From assembly GCA_027487695.1 (NCBI GenBank), contig JAIYDB010000013.1, positions 1-33,111 of the forward strand: a stretch of 33,111 nt of DNA, given 5' to 3'. The notes beneath the pieces were generated by a model. The model was given only the letters and a program-made list of their open reading frames with translations. It did no database searches and was not told the origin of the DNA. Positions 8,399-16,486 of the stretch are shown here, piece by piece. Origin of the DNA: Cytophagaceae bacterium. GTDB taxonomy: Bacteria > Bacteroidota > Bacteroidia > Cytophagales > Flexibacteraceae. Every line of letters begins with the position of its first letter. Position 1 is the first letter of the stretch. A program made the translations under genes and the position numbers.

Positions 8399-8595
8399 AA
8401 TAAGGTATGGAACCTTATTCACAGCTTTCGCTGTGAGCCAAAATAAATTTGGCTTTTTGGTATAGCAAAGGTATAACCTTTGGATATTACCGCAATTACT
8501 TATGTAAAGTTTTTTAAAAACTTTCGTCACTTCCTAAGAAACAATAGCAAAAATTGCCATTTTATTAGGAACCATTCAATTTTCTTATGAAAATT
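8399..8595 (-). other. Dense hairpin array, candidate structured RNA
   Basis: This gap contains at least seven self-complementary elements. In minus-strand order they are: AATTTTC/GAAAATT (8578-8595); TTCCTAA/TTAGGAA enclosing AATGGCAA/TTGCTATT with one G-U pair (8531-8571); a long A/T palindrome (8506-8524); CAAAGGT/ACCTTTG inside a GGTA/TACC pairing (8459-8491); AGCCAAA/TTTGGCT (8436-8454); CACAGC-GAAA-GCTGTG (8420-8435); and AATAAGGT/ACCTTATT (8399-8419). The last three abut with no spacer. The GAAA loop is a GNRA tetraloop only when read on the minus strand, which points to an RNA made in the selD-tauE direction. No open reading frame or known RNA family is recognised. It could be a long selD 3' UTR, a tauE leader or a small RNA. 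Confidence 0.6.
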
Positions 8596-8615
8596 TTAAG
8601 CTTAAGCACAATAAA

Positions 8616-9671
8616 TTAATCTAAGACAACAACAACTGCCGAAGTTTTTTCGGTTAATTGACCAATGCAAGCGTAAAAATGCTGTGCATCATTCATAAAA
8701 GCTTCAAAATTTGCTGCTTCTTCAGGGTTTACAGCAATTAACAATCCGCCAGATGTTTGAGGGTCGGCAACTAATAATCGGTTACGCTCATTATGAACGG
8801 CCACTTTTTCACCATAGCTTTTCCAATTTCTATTGGTACCGCCAGGGATACACTTTAAATCTAAATACTTATTTACCTCAGGTAAAACAGGGACTTGGCT
8901 AAAGTTCAACTCAGCTGAAACATCACTAGCTTCGCACATTTCAATTAAGTGTCCTGCAAGTCCAAAGCCTGTAACATCGGTCATAGCTTCAATACCCGAT
9001 AGATTGCTAATTTCATAACCTATGCTATTTAACTTAAGCATATTCTGCGGTCCTATTTGGCTATCGGCAGGTTCTAAAACGCCATTTTTCTGGGCGGTAC
9101 TTAATATCCCTACCCCAATAGGTTTGGTAAGGTATAACTTAGAACCTGGTTTTGCGCCTCCGTTCTTCTTCACTTTATCAGGATGCACCAAACCAGTAAC
9201 CGCTAAACCAAAAATAGGTTCAGGACAATCAATTGAATGCCCGCCAGCTAATGGAATTCCCGCCTTCGCACAAATAGCCCTTGCCCCTTCTAAAACTTTA
9301 CCGGCCAATTCTGCAGGCAATAAGTTTACAGGCCAACCCAAAATAGCGATTGCCATAATTGGCTTTCCTCCCATTGCATAGATATCTGAAATAGCATTTG
9401 CAGAAGCGATTTGACCAAAGTCAAACGCATCATCTACAATAGGCATAAAGAAATCGGTAGTAGAAACCACTGCTTGGGTATCGGATATCTGAAAAACTGC
9501 GGCATCGTCCTTTTCGGCATTGCCTACCAGTAAATCTTTAAAAGCAGCTTGGGCAGGACCTGTATGCAAAATGGTATCTAAAACTGCTGGCGCTATTTTG
9601 CAGCCACATCCTGCACCGTGCGAATATTTGGTTAGTAAATAGGTTTCTGTATCGGGTGTTGAAGTATTCAT
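8616..9671 (-). CDS. selD: Selenide, water dikinase (selenophosphate synthetase)
   Basis: Makes selenophosphate from selenide and ATP, the selenium donor for selenocysteine and for 2-selenouridine in tRNA. At 351 aa it has the normal length. The N-terminal glycine-rich motif SHGAGCGCK gives C22, C24 and K25, equivalent to C17, C19 and K20 of the E. coli enzyme; the active-site residue is cysteine, not selenocysteine. The AIRS-type domains follow, with DDAAVF, TTDFFMPIVDD, AISDIYAMGG and the C-terminal ADPQTSGGLL. No selA, selB or mnmH lies in the window, so the selenium end product cannot be told. The start is an ATG after 47 bases of non-coding DNA shared with the divergent TPR gene. Confidence 0.97.
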   Translation of the reverse strand: MNTSTPDTETYLLTKYSHGAGCGCKIAPAVLDTILHTGPAQAAFKDLLVGNAEKDDAAVFQISDTQAVVSTTDFFMPIVDDAFDFGQIASANAISDIYAMGGKPIMAIAILGWPVNLLPAELAGKVLEGARAICAKAGIPLAGGHSIDCPEPIFGLAVTGLVHPDKVKKNGGAKPGSKLYLTKPIGVGILSTAQKNGVLEPADSQIGPQNMLKLNSIGYEISNLSGIEAMTDVTGFGLAGHLIEMCEASDVSAELNFSQVPVLPEVNKYLDLKCIPGGTNRNWKSYGEKVAVHNERNRLLVADPQTSGGLLIAVNPEEAANFEAFMNDAQHFYACIGQLTEKTSAVVVVLD

Positions 9672-9710
9672 CCTGAAAATTAACGGTTAATATCTTAGTA
9701 ACAGATAAAA

Positions 9711-9743
9711 TTGGTGCAATGATTTTGCTTTGTGGTAGTTTTG
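9711..9743 (+). promoter_or_regulatory. Promoter of the TPR/DUF6624 gene
   Basis: TTG (9711-9713), a 22-base spacer and TAGTTTTG (9736-9743) fit the Bacteroidota consensus. The box ends five bases before the ATG at 9749, again implying a leaderless or nearly leaderless transcript. Confidence 0.5.
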
Positions 9744-9748
9744 TAATT

Positions 9749-10750
9749 ATGAAAATGCGCAATGCACTTGGTAGCTTATTGGTTTGCTTGATGGTTATAG
9801 GACTAAATTCAGTCTATGCCCAACGATACACATCAAACAATCCTGCTTATATAAAACTAGTAAAAAAAGCCGATTCTGCTTTAGAAAAATCTGACTTTGG
9901 TAAGGCAGTAGCATTATATTCTGAAGCTTTAAACATTAGCAATAAAAGTGTAAGAACAGTAAGCAAGGCAGCCTTGGCTAATATGAAAGTTGGCAACCTC
10001 CAAGTTGCGATCACTTTATTAAATCAGGCACATGAAACCGATTGGAAGTTAGCTTGTACTTACTTAGGCAGCCACGCTGCTGACTATACTGACTTGCAAA
10101 ACAACCCATCATTCTTAGCCATTTTCGAAGATTGTGAGAAAAAAATGGCTGCTTATGAACGCGAGGTAGATGGAGTTTACCAAGATTCTATCCAAGCTTT
10201 ATATAACCGCGACCAAATGCACCGTGCTACTTTTGAAAGCCTTGCCCTAAATCACGGTTACAACAGTCCTCAAATGCAGGAGGCCAAACAATTGCAGCAA
10301 GCTGCCGATGCACTTAATCAAAAAATACTTGCTGAATTATTGCAAACTAAGGGCTTCCCTACCCTAACCAAAGTAAAAAGAAGTGCCACTCAAACTGCGC
10401 TATCAATTCTTCAAAGGGCAGATACATCTGTAATCAATAAATGGATTCCCACCATTAAAAAGTTGATAACTGAAAAGGAACTTTTGGAAGCCGACTGTGC
10501 CTATATCATTGATTTTGCGCTAGTACAGCAAGCTAAACCACAAATTTATGGTACCCAGTTGTATCGGGATAAAGCAGATAATCTGCTAAAACCTAGACCA
10601 TTTACTAGCCTTTCAGCAGTAACGCAAAGCAGAAAGCTTGCAGGCCTACCCTTATGGTCGGAATACCTTTTGCAAATGGGAGCAGAGCAACCTGCTTCTC
10701 CAAAAAACACCCCAGTAATAAAGAAAAGATCAGTTAAAAACGCTAAATAG
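9749..10750 (+). CDS. Secreted TPR protein with DUF6624-like domain
   Basis: Exported protein of 333 aa from the ATG at 9749; an earlier in-frame ATG at 9719 would add ten residues ahead of a good signal peptide (MKMRNALGSLLVCLMVIG, cleavage near VYAQ). Mature residues 10-80 form tetratricopeptide-like helices (KADSALEKSDFGKAVALYSEALNIS, then a second repeat). The C-terminal half has the layout of DUF6624: a repeated RDQMHR-type start, an IPTIKKLI helix, DCAYIIDFALVQQAKPQIYGTQ, and a basic tail. The function of DUF6624 proteins is not known; probably periplasmic or surface-exposed. It stands next to the amidase gene on the same strand, 82 bases apart. Confidence 0.75.
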   Translation: MKMRNALGSLLVCLMVIGLNSVYAQRYTSNNPAYIKLVKKADSALEKSDFGKAVALYSEALNISNKSVRTVSKAALANMKVGNLQVAITLLNQAHETDWKLACTYLGSHAADYTDLQNNPSFLAIFEDCEKKMAAYEREVDGVYQDSIQALYNRDQMHRATFESLALNHGYNSPQMQEAKQLQQAADALNQKILAELLQTKGFPTLTKVKRSATQTALSILQRADTSVINKWIPTIKKLITEKELLEADCAYIIDFALVQQAKPQIYGTQLYRDKADNLLKPRPFTSLSAVTQSRKLAGLPLWSEYLLQMGAEQPASPKNTPVIKKRSVKNAK

Positions 10751-10832
10751 CTAATCCTTATACCTAAAAATTGAGCAATTAGGCTAAAAGGCATAAGCAT
10801 AAGCCAAAAATGAATTAGTTTTACAGTTGTAA

Positions 10833-11663
10833 ATGGCAATAATTTCACCCAAAATACTGCAATCAAAGTTGGGCTTCTTCACAGGAAGTGCAATTGTAGC
10901 CTGTATTTGTCTATTTACACTCACTTCGCTTATGCCTTTAAAAAAGGCTGTTGAAGTAAATAACTATAAGGTAAAAACTGTTGTGATTGATGCAGGGCAT
11001 GGCGGAAAAGACCCTGGCTGTCACGGTGCTAGCAATAATGAAAAGGCTATTACTTTAAAGGTAGCTTTACAACTCGGCAAAATGATAAAGACTTATATGA
11101 AAGACGTTAAGGTGATTTACACTAGAGAGTCTGATAAGTTTATTGAACTAAATGAACGCGCAGGTATTGCCAACAGAAATAAAGCTGATGTTTTTATCAG
11201 TATCCACTGCAATAGCGTAGGCACTAAAACCATTAAAGGTTCTGAAACCTATGTAATGGGTCCGCATAAAAACGAAAGCAACTTAGAAGTAGCCAAGCGT
11301 GAAAACAGCGTAATTCTTCAAGAAAAGAACTACTTAGAAAAATACGACGGTTTCGACCCTAATTCTCCATTGCAGCATATTTTCTTTGCCAACCTTCAAA
11401 GTGTGCACCAAGCAAGAAGCTTGCAACTAGCAGAAAGCATTGAAAAACAGTTCGTTAAAAAGAAAGGCAGAAACTCACGTGGTGTAAAGCAAGCTGGTTT
11501 CCTTGTTTTGTGGCGTACTGCTATGCCAAGTGTGCTTATTGAAATTGGCTACCTGACCAACAAAACCGACGAAAAGTATATTGGCTCAGAAAATGGTCAA
11601 GAATTTATTGCCAAGAGCATTTATAAAGCCTTTCGCGATTACAAATTAGAAATGGAAGAATAA
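10833..11663 (+). CDS. N-acetylmuramoyl-L-alanine amidase (Amidase_3)
   Basis: Zinc amidase that cuts the bond between MurNAc and the L-alanine of the peptide stem in peptidoglycan, used in cell separation and remodelling. It has 276 aa, with an N-terminal membrane or signal segment (residues 14-35) for export. Amidase_3 motifs are complete: H56 in VIDAGHGG, E70 in NEKAI, H125 in FISIHCNS and catalytic E237 in VLIEIGYLTN. The long insert between H125 and E237 resembles the regulatory helix of AmiB/AmiC-type enzymes that must be displaced by an activator. The MlaD gene follows 46 bases downstream, suggesting an envelope operon. Confidence 0.94.
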   Translation: MAIISPKILQSKLGFFTGSAIVACICLFTLTSLMPLKKAVEVNNYKVKTVVIDAGHGGKDPGCHGASNNEKAITLKVALQLGKMIKTYMKDVKVIYTRESDKFIELNERAGIANRNKADVFISIHCNSVGTKTIKGSETYVMGPHKNESNLEVAKRENSVILQEKNYLEKYDGFDPNSPLQHIFFANLQSVHQARSLQLAESIEKQFVKKKGRNSRGVKQAGFLVLWRTAMPSVLIEIGYLTNKTDEKYIGSENGQEFIAKSIYKAFRDYKLEMEE

Positions 11664-11709
11664 AACTTCCACAGTAAAACTTACTACTCACAAAAACTGA
11701 AGCAAACCC

Positions 11710-12654
11710 GTGTTTAAAGCATTTTCTAAAGAAATAAGAATTGGACTCTTTGCCGTCGTGGCACTTACCATGTTAGTAATGGGGGTAAAATTCCTGAAGG
11801 GAAATGGCTTTTTATCGTCTAATGCAACCTACTTTTCTGAGTTTGACAATGTGGGCGGGCTAACAGAAGGTAACTCTGTATCGGTTAGAGGTCTAGCCAT
11901 AGGCAGGGTAAAATCAATCGTGATAAACCCGACCAACTCAAGCAAAATACTTGTCGAAATTGAAATTGATAAAAACATAAAGGTACCAACTAACTCGCGT
12001 CTTGTTTTAGCCGCAGATGGATTACTTGGCGGAAAACTAATGAACTTAGAATTAGGTAATGCCACAACCTTTATGCCTGAAAACGCCAGTATTCCAAATA
12101 TCACAGATGGCGGAATGATGGAAACATTTGGCAGTATTGGTGGCAAGGTTGATCCCATTTTAACCAAGGCCGATAGCATAGCCATTACTTTGAATTTATT
12201 GCTAAAAGACTTTAGAGTAACCTCTGCAGTTTTAAACCAAACACTTTCATCTGTAGGCACGAGCAGTACTAAAGTAAATGATCTACTAGCAGATAACCAG
12301 CAGAATATAAAAGGCATCACAGGTAATATCAATACCCTAACCAATAGCCTTACTGATACAGAGAAGAAGGTAAAAGACCTGATGGTGAAGCTAAATACCC
12401 TTGGCGATACCATAAATAAAGCTGAAGTAGGAAGTGCCTTGCGTGCCACGCAACAAAGCCTATCAGAACTTACTACCACCTTAAAATCGGTAAACAAAGG
12501 TGAAGGCACTATGGGGCAATTCGCTAAAAACGATAGCTTATACCGCAACCTTAATGCAAGCAGTGAGGCACTTGCCAAGCTCCTTAACGATTTTAGAGAG
12601 CGCCCAAAGCGTTACGTGCACTTTAGCCTATTCGGCAAGAAAGATAAAAAGTAA
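11710..12654 (+). CDS. MlaD/MCE-domain lipid transport protein
   Basis: Membrane-anchored substrate-binding component of an MCE-type ABC transporter that moves phospholipids or other lipids across the periplasm (314 aa). One N-terminal helix (residues 9-30, IGLFAVVALTMLVMGVKFL) anchors it. The MCE domain covers about residues 38-118 (YFSEFDNVGGLTEGNSVSVRG, then the RLVLAADGLLGGKLMNLELG strand pair). The C-terminal two thirds is helical, probably coiled coil, with many NTL/LNQTL repeats. The start codon is GTG; no ATG fits, because the next in-frame ATG lies inside the anchor helix. The matching permease and ATPase (mlaE, mlaF) are not in the window. Confidence 0.9.
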   Translation: MFKAFSKEIRIGLFAVVALTMLVMGVKFLKGNGFLSSNATYFSEFDNVGGLTEGNSVSVRGLAIGRVKSIVINPTNSSKILVEIEIDKNIKVPTNSRLVLAADGLLGGKLMNLELGNATTFMPENASIPNITDGGMMETFGSIGGKVDPILTKADSIAITLNLLLKDFRVTSAVLNQTLSSVGTSSTKVNDLLADNQQNIKGITGNINTLTNSLTDTEKKVKDLMVKLNTLGDTINKAEVGSALRATQQSLSELTTTLKSVNKGEGTMGQFAKNDSLYRNLNASSEALAKLLNDFRERPKRYVHFSLFGKKDKK

Positions 12655-12674
12655 AATCTTTTATAGTTATTAAT

Positions 12675-13583
12675 ATGAGTTCCCCTAAAATAGGTTTTGC
12701 AATTCTTTCTCATCGACCTCCAAAACAGGTTTTCACAAAGCTTTTGCAGTATTTAAAAAACCTTCCAGGGGCTGTAATCGGCTTGCATCACGATTATTCT
12801 CAATCGGATTTTCCTCAAGCTATTATCAATGAGTTTGATATTAAGGTGGTTAACCCATCAATGAATACAAAGTGGGGGCATATTTCTAAAGTTCCAGCAA
12901 CGCTAGAAGTATTCAAACTGCTTTATGAACAGCAGCCTGAACTTGATTGGTTTGTAACTGTTAGCCCTAATTGTTATGCTGTAAAGTCACATCAATATCT
13001 GCTTGACTTTCTAAAAAATACACAGTACGATGTATTTATGGAATTGATGGCAATAGCACCACAAGGACACCAGGCACCAGTATCACACTACACAACCTTG
13101 TTTTCCAAACACCAATTTTATTTGCCGTTTATTTCAAGAAAAGGCAAGTTTTATATGCGTGATATCAGGAAAGCTATAGATCCTGAAACCACCCCATTCA
13201 ATAGTAAGCTAAAGCCATTTACTGGTTCAGATTGGTTTATCTTAAACAGAAAAGCCATGAAGGCAATTCTAGATGCTGATATTCCTAACCATCCAGCTTT
13301 TCATTACTTAGCGGAAGCTAATTTGGACAAGAAAAGGAATGCAAGTCCTATTGAAATTTTAGTTCAAACCTTTATTGCTAACAATAAAGAACTAAAAATA
13401 AAGTCAGATAACTTCTATCGTTATATTGATTGGGAAGGAACTACCGAATGGCATCCCAGAACCTTAGTTATGACTGACTATGAACGCATTAAAAATTCTG
13501 ATGCCTTGTTTGCTCGCAAGTTTAATGATGAAGAAAGTTTGCCATTAATCGCCAAGATAGATTCAGAAATAATCAACAAATAG
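12675..13583 (+). CDS. Core-2/I-branching-like glycosyltransferase (GT14-like)
   Basis: Probable glycosyltransferase resembling the core-2/I-branching beta-1,6-N-acetylglucosaminyltransferase family (Pfam Branch, GT14), 302 aa, cytosolic, with no signal peptide. Supporting motifs are KIGFAILSHRPP at the N-terminus, IGLHHDYS, KWGHISKV, the FTGSDWFILNR block at about residue 178, SPIEILVQTFIANN, and a C-terminal IDWEGTTEWHPRTLVMTDY. The usual acidic residue in the 'SPDE' motif is here SPIE, so only the glutamate is kept. Donor and acceptor are unknown. It lies 20 bases after the MlaD gene in the same direction. The family call is good; the activity is inferred. Confidence 0.8.
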   Translation: MSSPKIGFAILSHRPPKQVFTKLLQYLKNLPGAVIGLHHDYSQSDFPQAIINEFDIKVVNPSMNTKWGHISKVPATLEVFKLLYEQQPELDWFVTVSPNCYAVKSHQYLLDFLKNTQYDVFMELMAIAPQGHQAPVSHYTTLFSKHQFYLPFISRKGKFYMRDIRKAIDPETTPFNSKLKPFTGSDWFILNRKAMKAILDADIPNHPAFHYLAEANLDKKRNASPIEILVQTFIANNKELKIKSDNFYRYIDWEGTTEWHPRTLVMTDYERIKNSDALFARKFNDEESLPLIAKIDSEIINK

Positions 13584-13629
13584 TTTTTTTACACCTCCTT
13601 TATATTCTTATTTCTAGTTTAAAATTCCT

Positions 13630-14085
13630 ATGAACAACCTGAAGCAAGCCCTTTTCTTGTACTGCCTAGAACAATTGGAACGTAAACGTGAAACTTTTTC
13701 CGAAGCGTTACTAAAGATTGAGGACGATAGAAGTACAGAAACCAAAAGTAGTGCCGGCGATAAATACGAAACTTCTAGAGAGATGATGCGCCAAGAAATG
13801 GATAAGCTAGTTGATAGAATTAAGGCTGTTGAACTAGACCAACATATCTTGAACACCCTTCAAGAATACAAAGCAGTAAATTCAGTTACGCACGGTTCAT
13901 TGGTAAAAACCGATAACGGAATATTTTGGATCGCTATTAGTTATGGCAGAGCTCAAATGACCGATGGCGTTGAGATTATGGTAATTTCATCTGATTCGCC
14001 AATAGGTGCAGCCCTAATGCATAAAAAAGTAGGCGATACCGTGAGTTTCAACGGACGTAATTTTACTATTGAAGAAATCTGCTAA
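13630..14085 (+). CDS. Divergent GreA/GreB-like transcription factor
   Basis: Protein of 151 aa with the layout of Gre transcript-cleavage factors. An N-terminal helical hairpin covers residues 1-80 and a C-terminal FKBP-like domain about 85-151. The tip region KSSAGDKYETSREMM aligns with the GreA tip GD-x-x-E-NAEY; acidic residues D44 and E47 have the same spacing as the catalytic D41 and E44 of E. coli GreA. The C-terminal SPIGAALMHKKVGDTVSF matches the GreA SPIGKALLGKKVGDEV block well. The family is often labelled '3-oxoacyl-ACP synthase' in databases, for which nothing in the sequence gives support. It could act in rescuing stalled RNA polymerase. The Gre-like fold is likely; the activity is untested. 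Confidence 0.78.
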   Translation: MNNLKQALFLYCLEQLERKRETFSEALLKIEDDRSTETKSSAGDKYETSREMMRQEMDKLVDRIKAVELDQHILNTLQEYKAVNSVTHGSLVKTDNGIFWIAISYGRAQMTDGVEIMVISSDSPIGAALMHKKVGDTVSFNGRNFTIEEIC

Positions 14086-14140
14086 ACTTCCTTTTTTCAA
14101 GTAGCCTAGGGTAAATCACCTAAAAGGTAAAAGGGCGTTG

Positions 14141-14148
14141 TATCTTTG
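14141..14148 (+). promoter_or_regulatory. -7 box TATCTTTG ahead of pcrA
   Basis: TATCTTTG is a perfect TAnnTTTG box 39 bases before the helicase ATG; the -33 element is not clear. The short leader that would follow contains an ATG-TAA start-stop at 14161-14166 and a small hairpin reaching the start codon. Confidence 0.6.
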
Positions 14149-14163
14149 CAAAGCCTATTTATG

Positions 14164-14188
14164 TAATGGGCATAGTAAAGCCCTATTA
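14164..14188 (+). promoter_or_regulatory. Hairpin over the pcrA start codon
   Basis: TAATGGGC (14164-14171) can pair with GCCC-T-ATTA (14180-14188) with one bulged base, closing an eight-base loop. The right arm includes the A of the helicase ATG, so the stem could limit initiation. The only evidence is complementarity. Confidence 0.35.
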
Positions 14189-16455
14189 TGTTGGAAAACT
14201 CCGATGCAATGATTGCCCTGCTTAACCAGCTGAACGAACCTCAGCGACAAGCAGTTGAAAATACCGCAGGTCCTGTAATGATTATTGCAGGTGCGGGTTC
14301 TGGAAAAACCAGAGTACTTACCTATCGTATAGCTTATTTACTCGCTCAAGGAGTAGATGCCTTCAATATACTTTCGCTCACCTTTACCAATAAGGCGGCA
14401 GGCGAAATGCGCCAGCGTATTGAAAAACTGGTAGGCAAAGAAGCGCGCAATCTATGGATGGGCACTTTCCACTCAGTTTTTGCCAAGATACTACGTATTG
14501 AAGCTCAGGCAATTGGCTTTCCTTCCAACTTTACTATTTACGATACCGACGATAGCCGTAGCCTAATTAAGGCAATATTGAAAGAGCTAAACCTGGACGA
14601 TAAAACCTATAAACCATCGGCAGTACATAACCGCATTTCGATGGCTAAGAACCGTTTGGTTAGTTGGCAATCTTATAATACCAATCCTGTTTTTCAGGAA
14701 GATGACGCCCTAAGCGGCAGACCTCAAATCGGGAAAATATATCAGCTTTACCAAGACCGCTTGAAAAAAGCAGGGTCTATGGATTTTGACGATTTGTTGT
14801 TCAATACAAATATCCTCTTCCGCGACCATCCGGATATCCTTATCAAATACCAGATGAAGTTTCAATACATCATGGTTGATGAGTACCAAGATACCAATAT
14901 GAGTCAGTACCTCATTACCAAGAGGTTGGCTGAAATGTATGAGAATATTTGCGTGGTTGGTGACGATGCCCAGAGTATTTATGCCTTCCGAGGAGCTGAT
15001 ATTCAGAACATCCTCAACTTTGAAAAAGACTATCCAAACCTCAGAGTTTTCAGACTAGAACAGAACTACCGCAGTACTAAAACCATAGTTGAAGCCGCTA
15101 ATTCTGTAATCAAAAACAATAGGCATCAGTTAGAAAAAAACGTTTGGACTTCTAACGAAGATGGTGACCTTATTGAACTCATAAAAGCCCATTCAGATAC
15201 TGAAGAAGGCAAATTGGTAGCCACCCACATTTTTGAAGAGAAAATGAAAGAAGGTTGGGGCAGTGGCGAATTCGCCATCCTTTACCGAACCAATTCTCAA
15301 AGTCGTAGTATGGAAGAAGCCCTGCGACGGATGAATATCAAATATAAAATTGTAGGAGGTACCAGCTTTTACCAACGTAAAGAGGTAAAAGATATGCTGG
15401 CTTACCTTCGCTTTACGCTCAATACCAAAGACGAAGAATCGTTCAAGCGTATAATAAACCTACCTAAGCGAGGTATTGGCGATAGTAGCGTTCAAAAAAT
15501 TGTGCTTACTGCCGTAGAGCAAGGCGTAGAAATTTGGGATGTTTTAGAACAAGCCCACCTCATTTTGCCTGGCAGGGCAAGCAAGCCTATTTTAGATTTT
15601 GTAACCCTAATAAAAACCTTCCAACATGCGGCGCAGCAAATGCACGCTTTTGATTTTGCTGCCAAAGTAGCTAAGGAATCAGGCTTATTAAGGGAACTTT
15701 ACGACGATAAAACCCCTGAAGGCGTTTCTCGATACGAGAACGTACAGGAATTGCTTAACGGTATCCAAGAGTTTTCAGAGAATCCTGAAAATGAAGATAT
15801 TAGTATTGGTAAATTCTTACAGGACGTATCGTTAATGACCGATGCGGACGATAAAAAGAAACAAGATAAGGACTGCGTTACCCTAATGACCATCCACGGT
15901 GCGAAGGGACTAGAGTTTAAATCTGTTTTTATAGTAGGCTTGGAAGAAGATTTATTCCCTGGTCAGGTAGATGATAGATCAGACCTTGAAGAAGAACGCA
16001 GGTTATTCTATGTAGCCATAACCCGTGCTGAAAAGAGGCTTCGAATAAGCTATGCCACCTCTCGTTACCGCTTTGGCACACTCCGTAATTGCGAACCGAG
16101 CAGGTTCCTAGAAGAGATCAATAGCAAGTACCTGAAGGTTACGCACAAGTTTATTGTCGAAGAAAAACCAGCCAGCGCAGGTGGCAGCTTTATGAACCAG
16201 TTTCAGACCAAGCAAGTGCCTGTACGCAAAACGGTTACCCCTGTTAGCAATCATAAAACCAGCGATAACTTTGTACCTACACCACCTAAAAACCTAAATC
16301 CGGGCGATAGAGTAGAACACGCAAAGTTTGGCTTCGGTACTATTGTGGAAATGCAAGAAAATGGCGCTGGCGATATTCGAGCTACCGTTAACTACGATAC
16401 CCAAGGACAAAAAGTAATGATGCTTAGTTTCGCTAAGCTTATGAAAGTTCAATAG
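14188..16455 (+). CDS. pcrA: UvrD/PcrA-type superfamily 1A DNA helicase
   Basis: ATP-dependent 3'-5' DNA helicase of the UvrD/PcrA/Rep group, acting in repair and removal of proteins or RNA polymerase from DNA (755 aa, normal length). All SF1A motifs are seen: the Q-motif LNEPQRQAV, motif I GAGSGKT (35-41), motif Ia LTFTNKAAGEM, motif II DEYQDT (231-236), motif III GDDAQSIYAFRGA, motif IV QNYRS (292-296), motif V TIHGAKGLEF and motif VI RRLFYVAITRA. The C-terminal PGDRVEHAKFGFGTIV is the Tudor-like domain of PcrA that contacts RNA polymerase, which favours pcrA over rep. The start may be the ATG at 14188 or at 14209 (MIALLNQLNEPQ). Confidence 0.95.
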   Translation: MLENSDAMIALLNQLNEPQRQAVENTAGPVMIIAGAGSGKTRVLTYRIAYLLAQGVDAFNILSLTFTNKAAGEMRQRIEKLVGKEARNLWMGTFHSVFAKILRIEAQAIGFPSNFTIYDTDDSRSLIKAILKELNLDDKTYKPSAVHNRISMAKNRLVSWQSYNTNPVFQEDDALSGRPQIGKIYQLYQDRLKKAGSMDFDDLLFNTNILFRDHPDILIKYQMKFQYIMVDEYQDTNMSQYLITKRLAEMYENICVVGDDAQSIYAFRGADIQNILNFEKDYPNLRVFRLEQNYRSTKTIVEAANSVIKNNRHQLEKNVWTSNEDGDLIELIKAHSDTEEGKLVATHIFEEKMKEGWGSGEFAILYRTNSQSRSMEEALRRMNIKYKIVGGTSFYQRKEVKDMLAYLRFTLNTKDEESFKRIINLPKRGIGDSSVQKIVLTAVEQGVEIWDVLEQAHLILPGRASKPILDFVTLIKTFQHAAQQMHAFDFAAKVAKESGLLRELYDDKTPEGVSRYENVQELLNGIQEFSENPENEDISIGKFLQDVSLMTDADDKKKQDKDCVTLMTIHGAKGLEFKSVFIVGLEEDLFPGQVDDRSDLEEERRLFYVAITRAEKRLRISYATSRYRFGTLRNCEPSRFLEEINSKYLKVTHKFIVEEKPASAGGSFMNQFQTKQVPVRKTVTPVSNHKTSDNFVPTPPKNLNPGDRVEHAKFGFGTIVEMQENGAGDIRATVNYDTQGQKVMMLSFAKLMKVQ

Positions 16456-16486
16456 GTTAATTCTACCAAATCAGTAAGCAGGCAAA

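Noticed and set aside
8399-8595. The hairpin cluster as ends of an insertion sequence, a REP-type repeat family or a CRISPR array
   Set aside because: The hairpins differ in sequence from one another, there is no transposase frame, no terminal inverted repeat around the region, and no repeated unit with spacers.
11829-12578. Long antisense open frame opposite the MlaD gene
   Set aside because: It is a shadow of the MCE-domain gene, which has clear family motifs on the plus strand; the antisense product resembles nothing.
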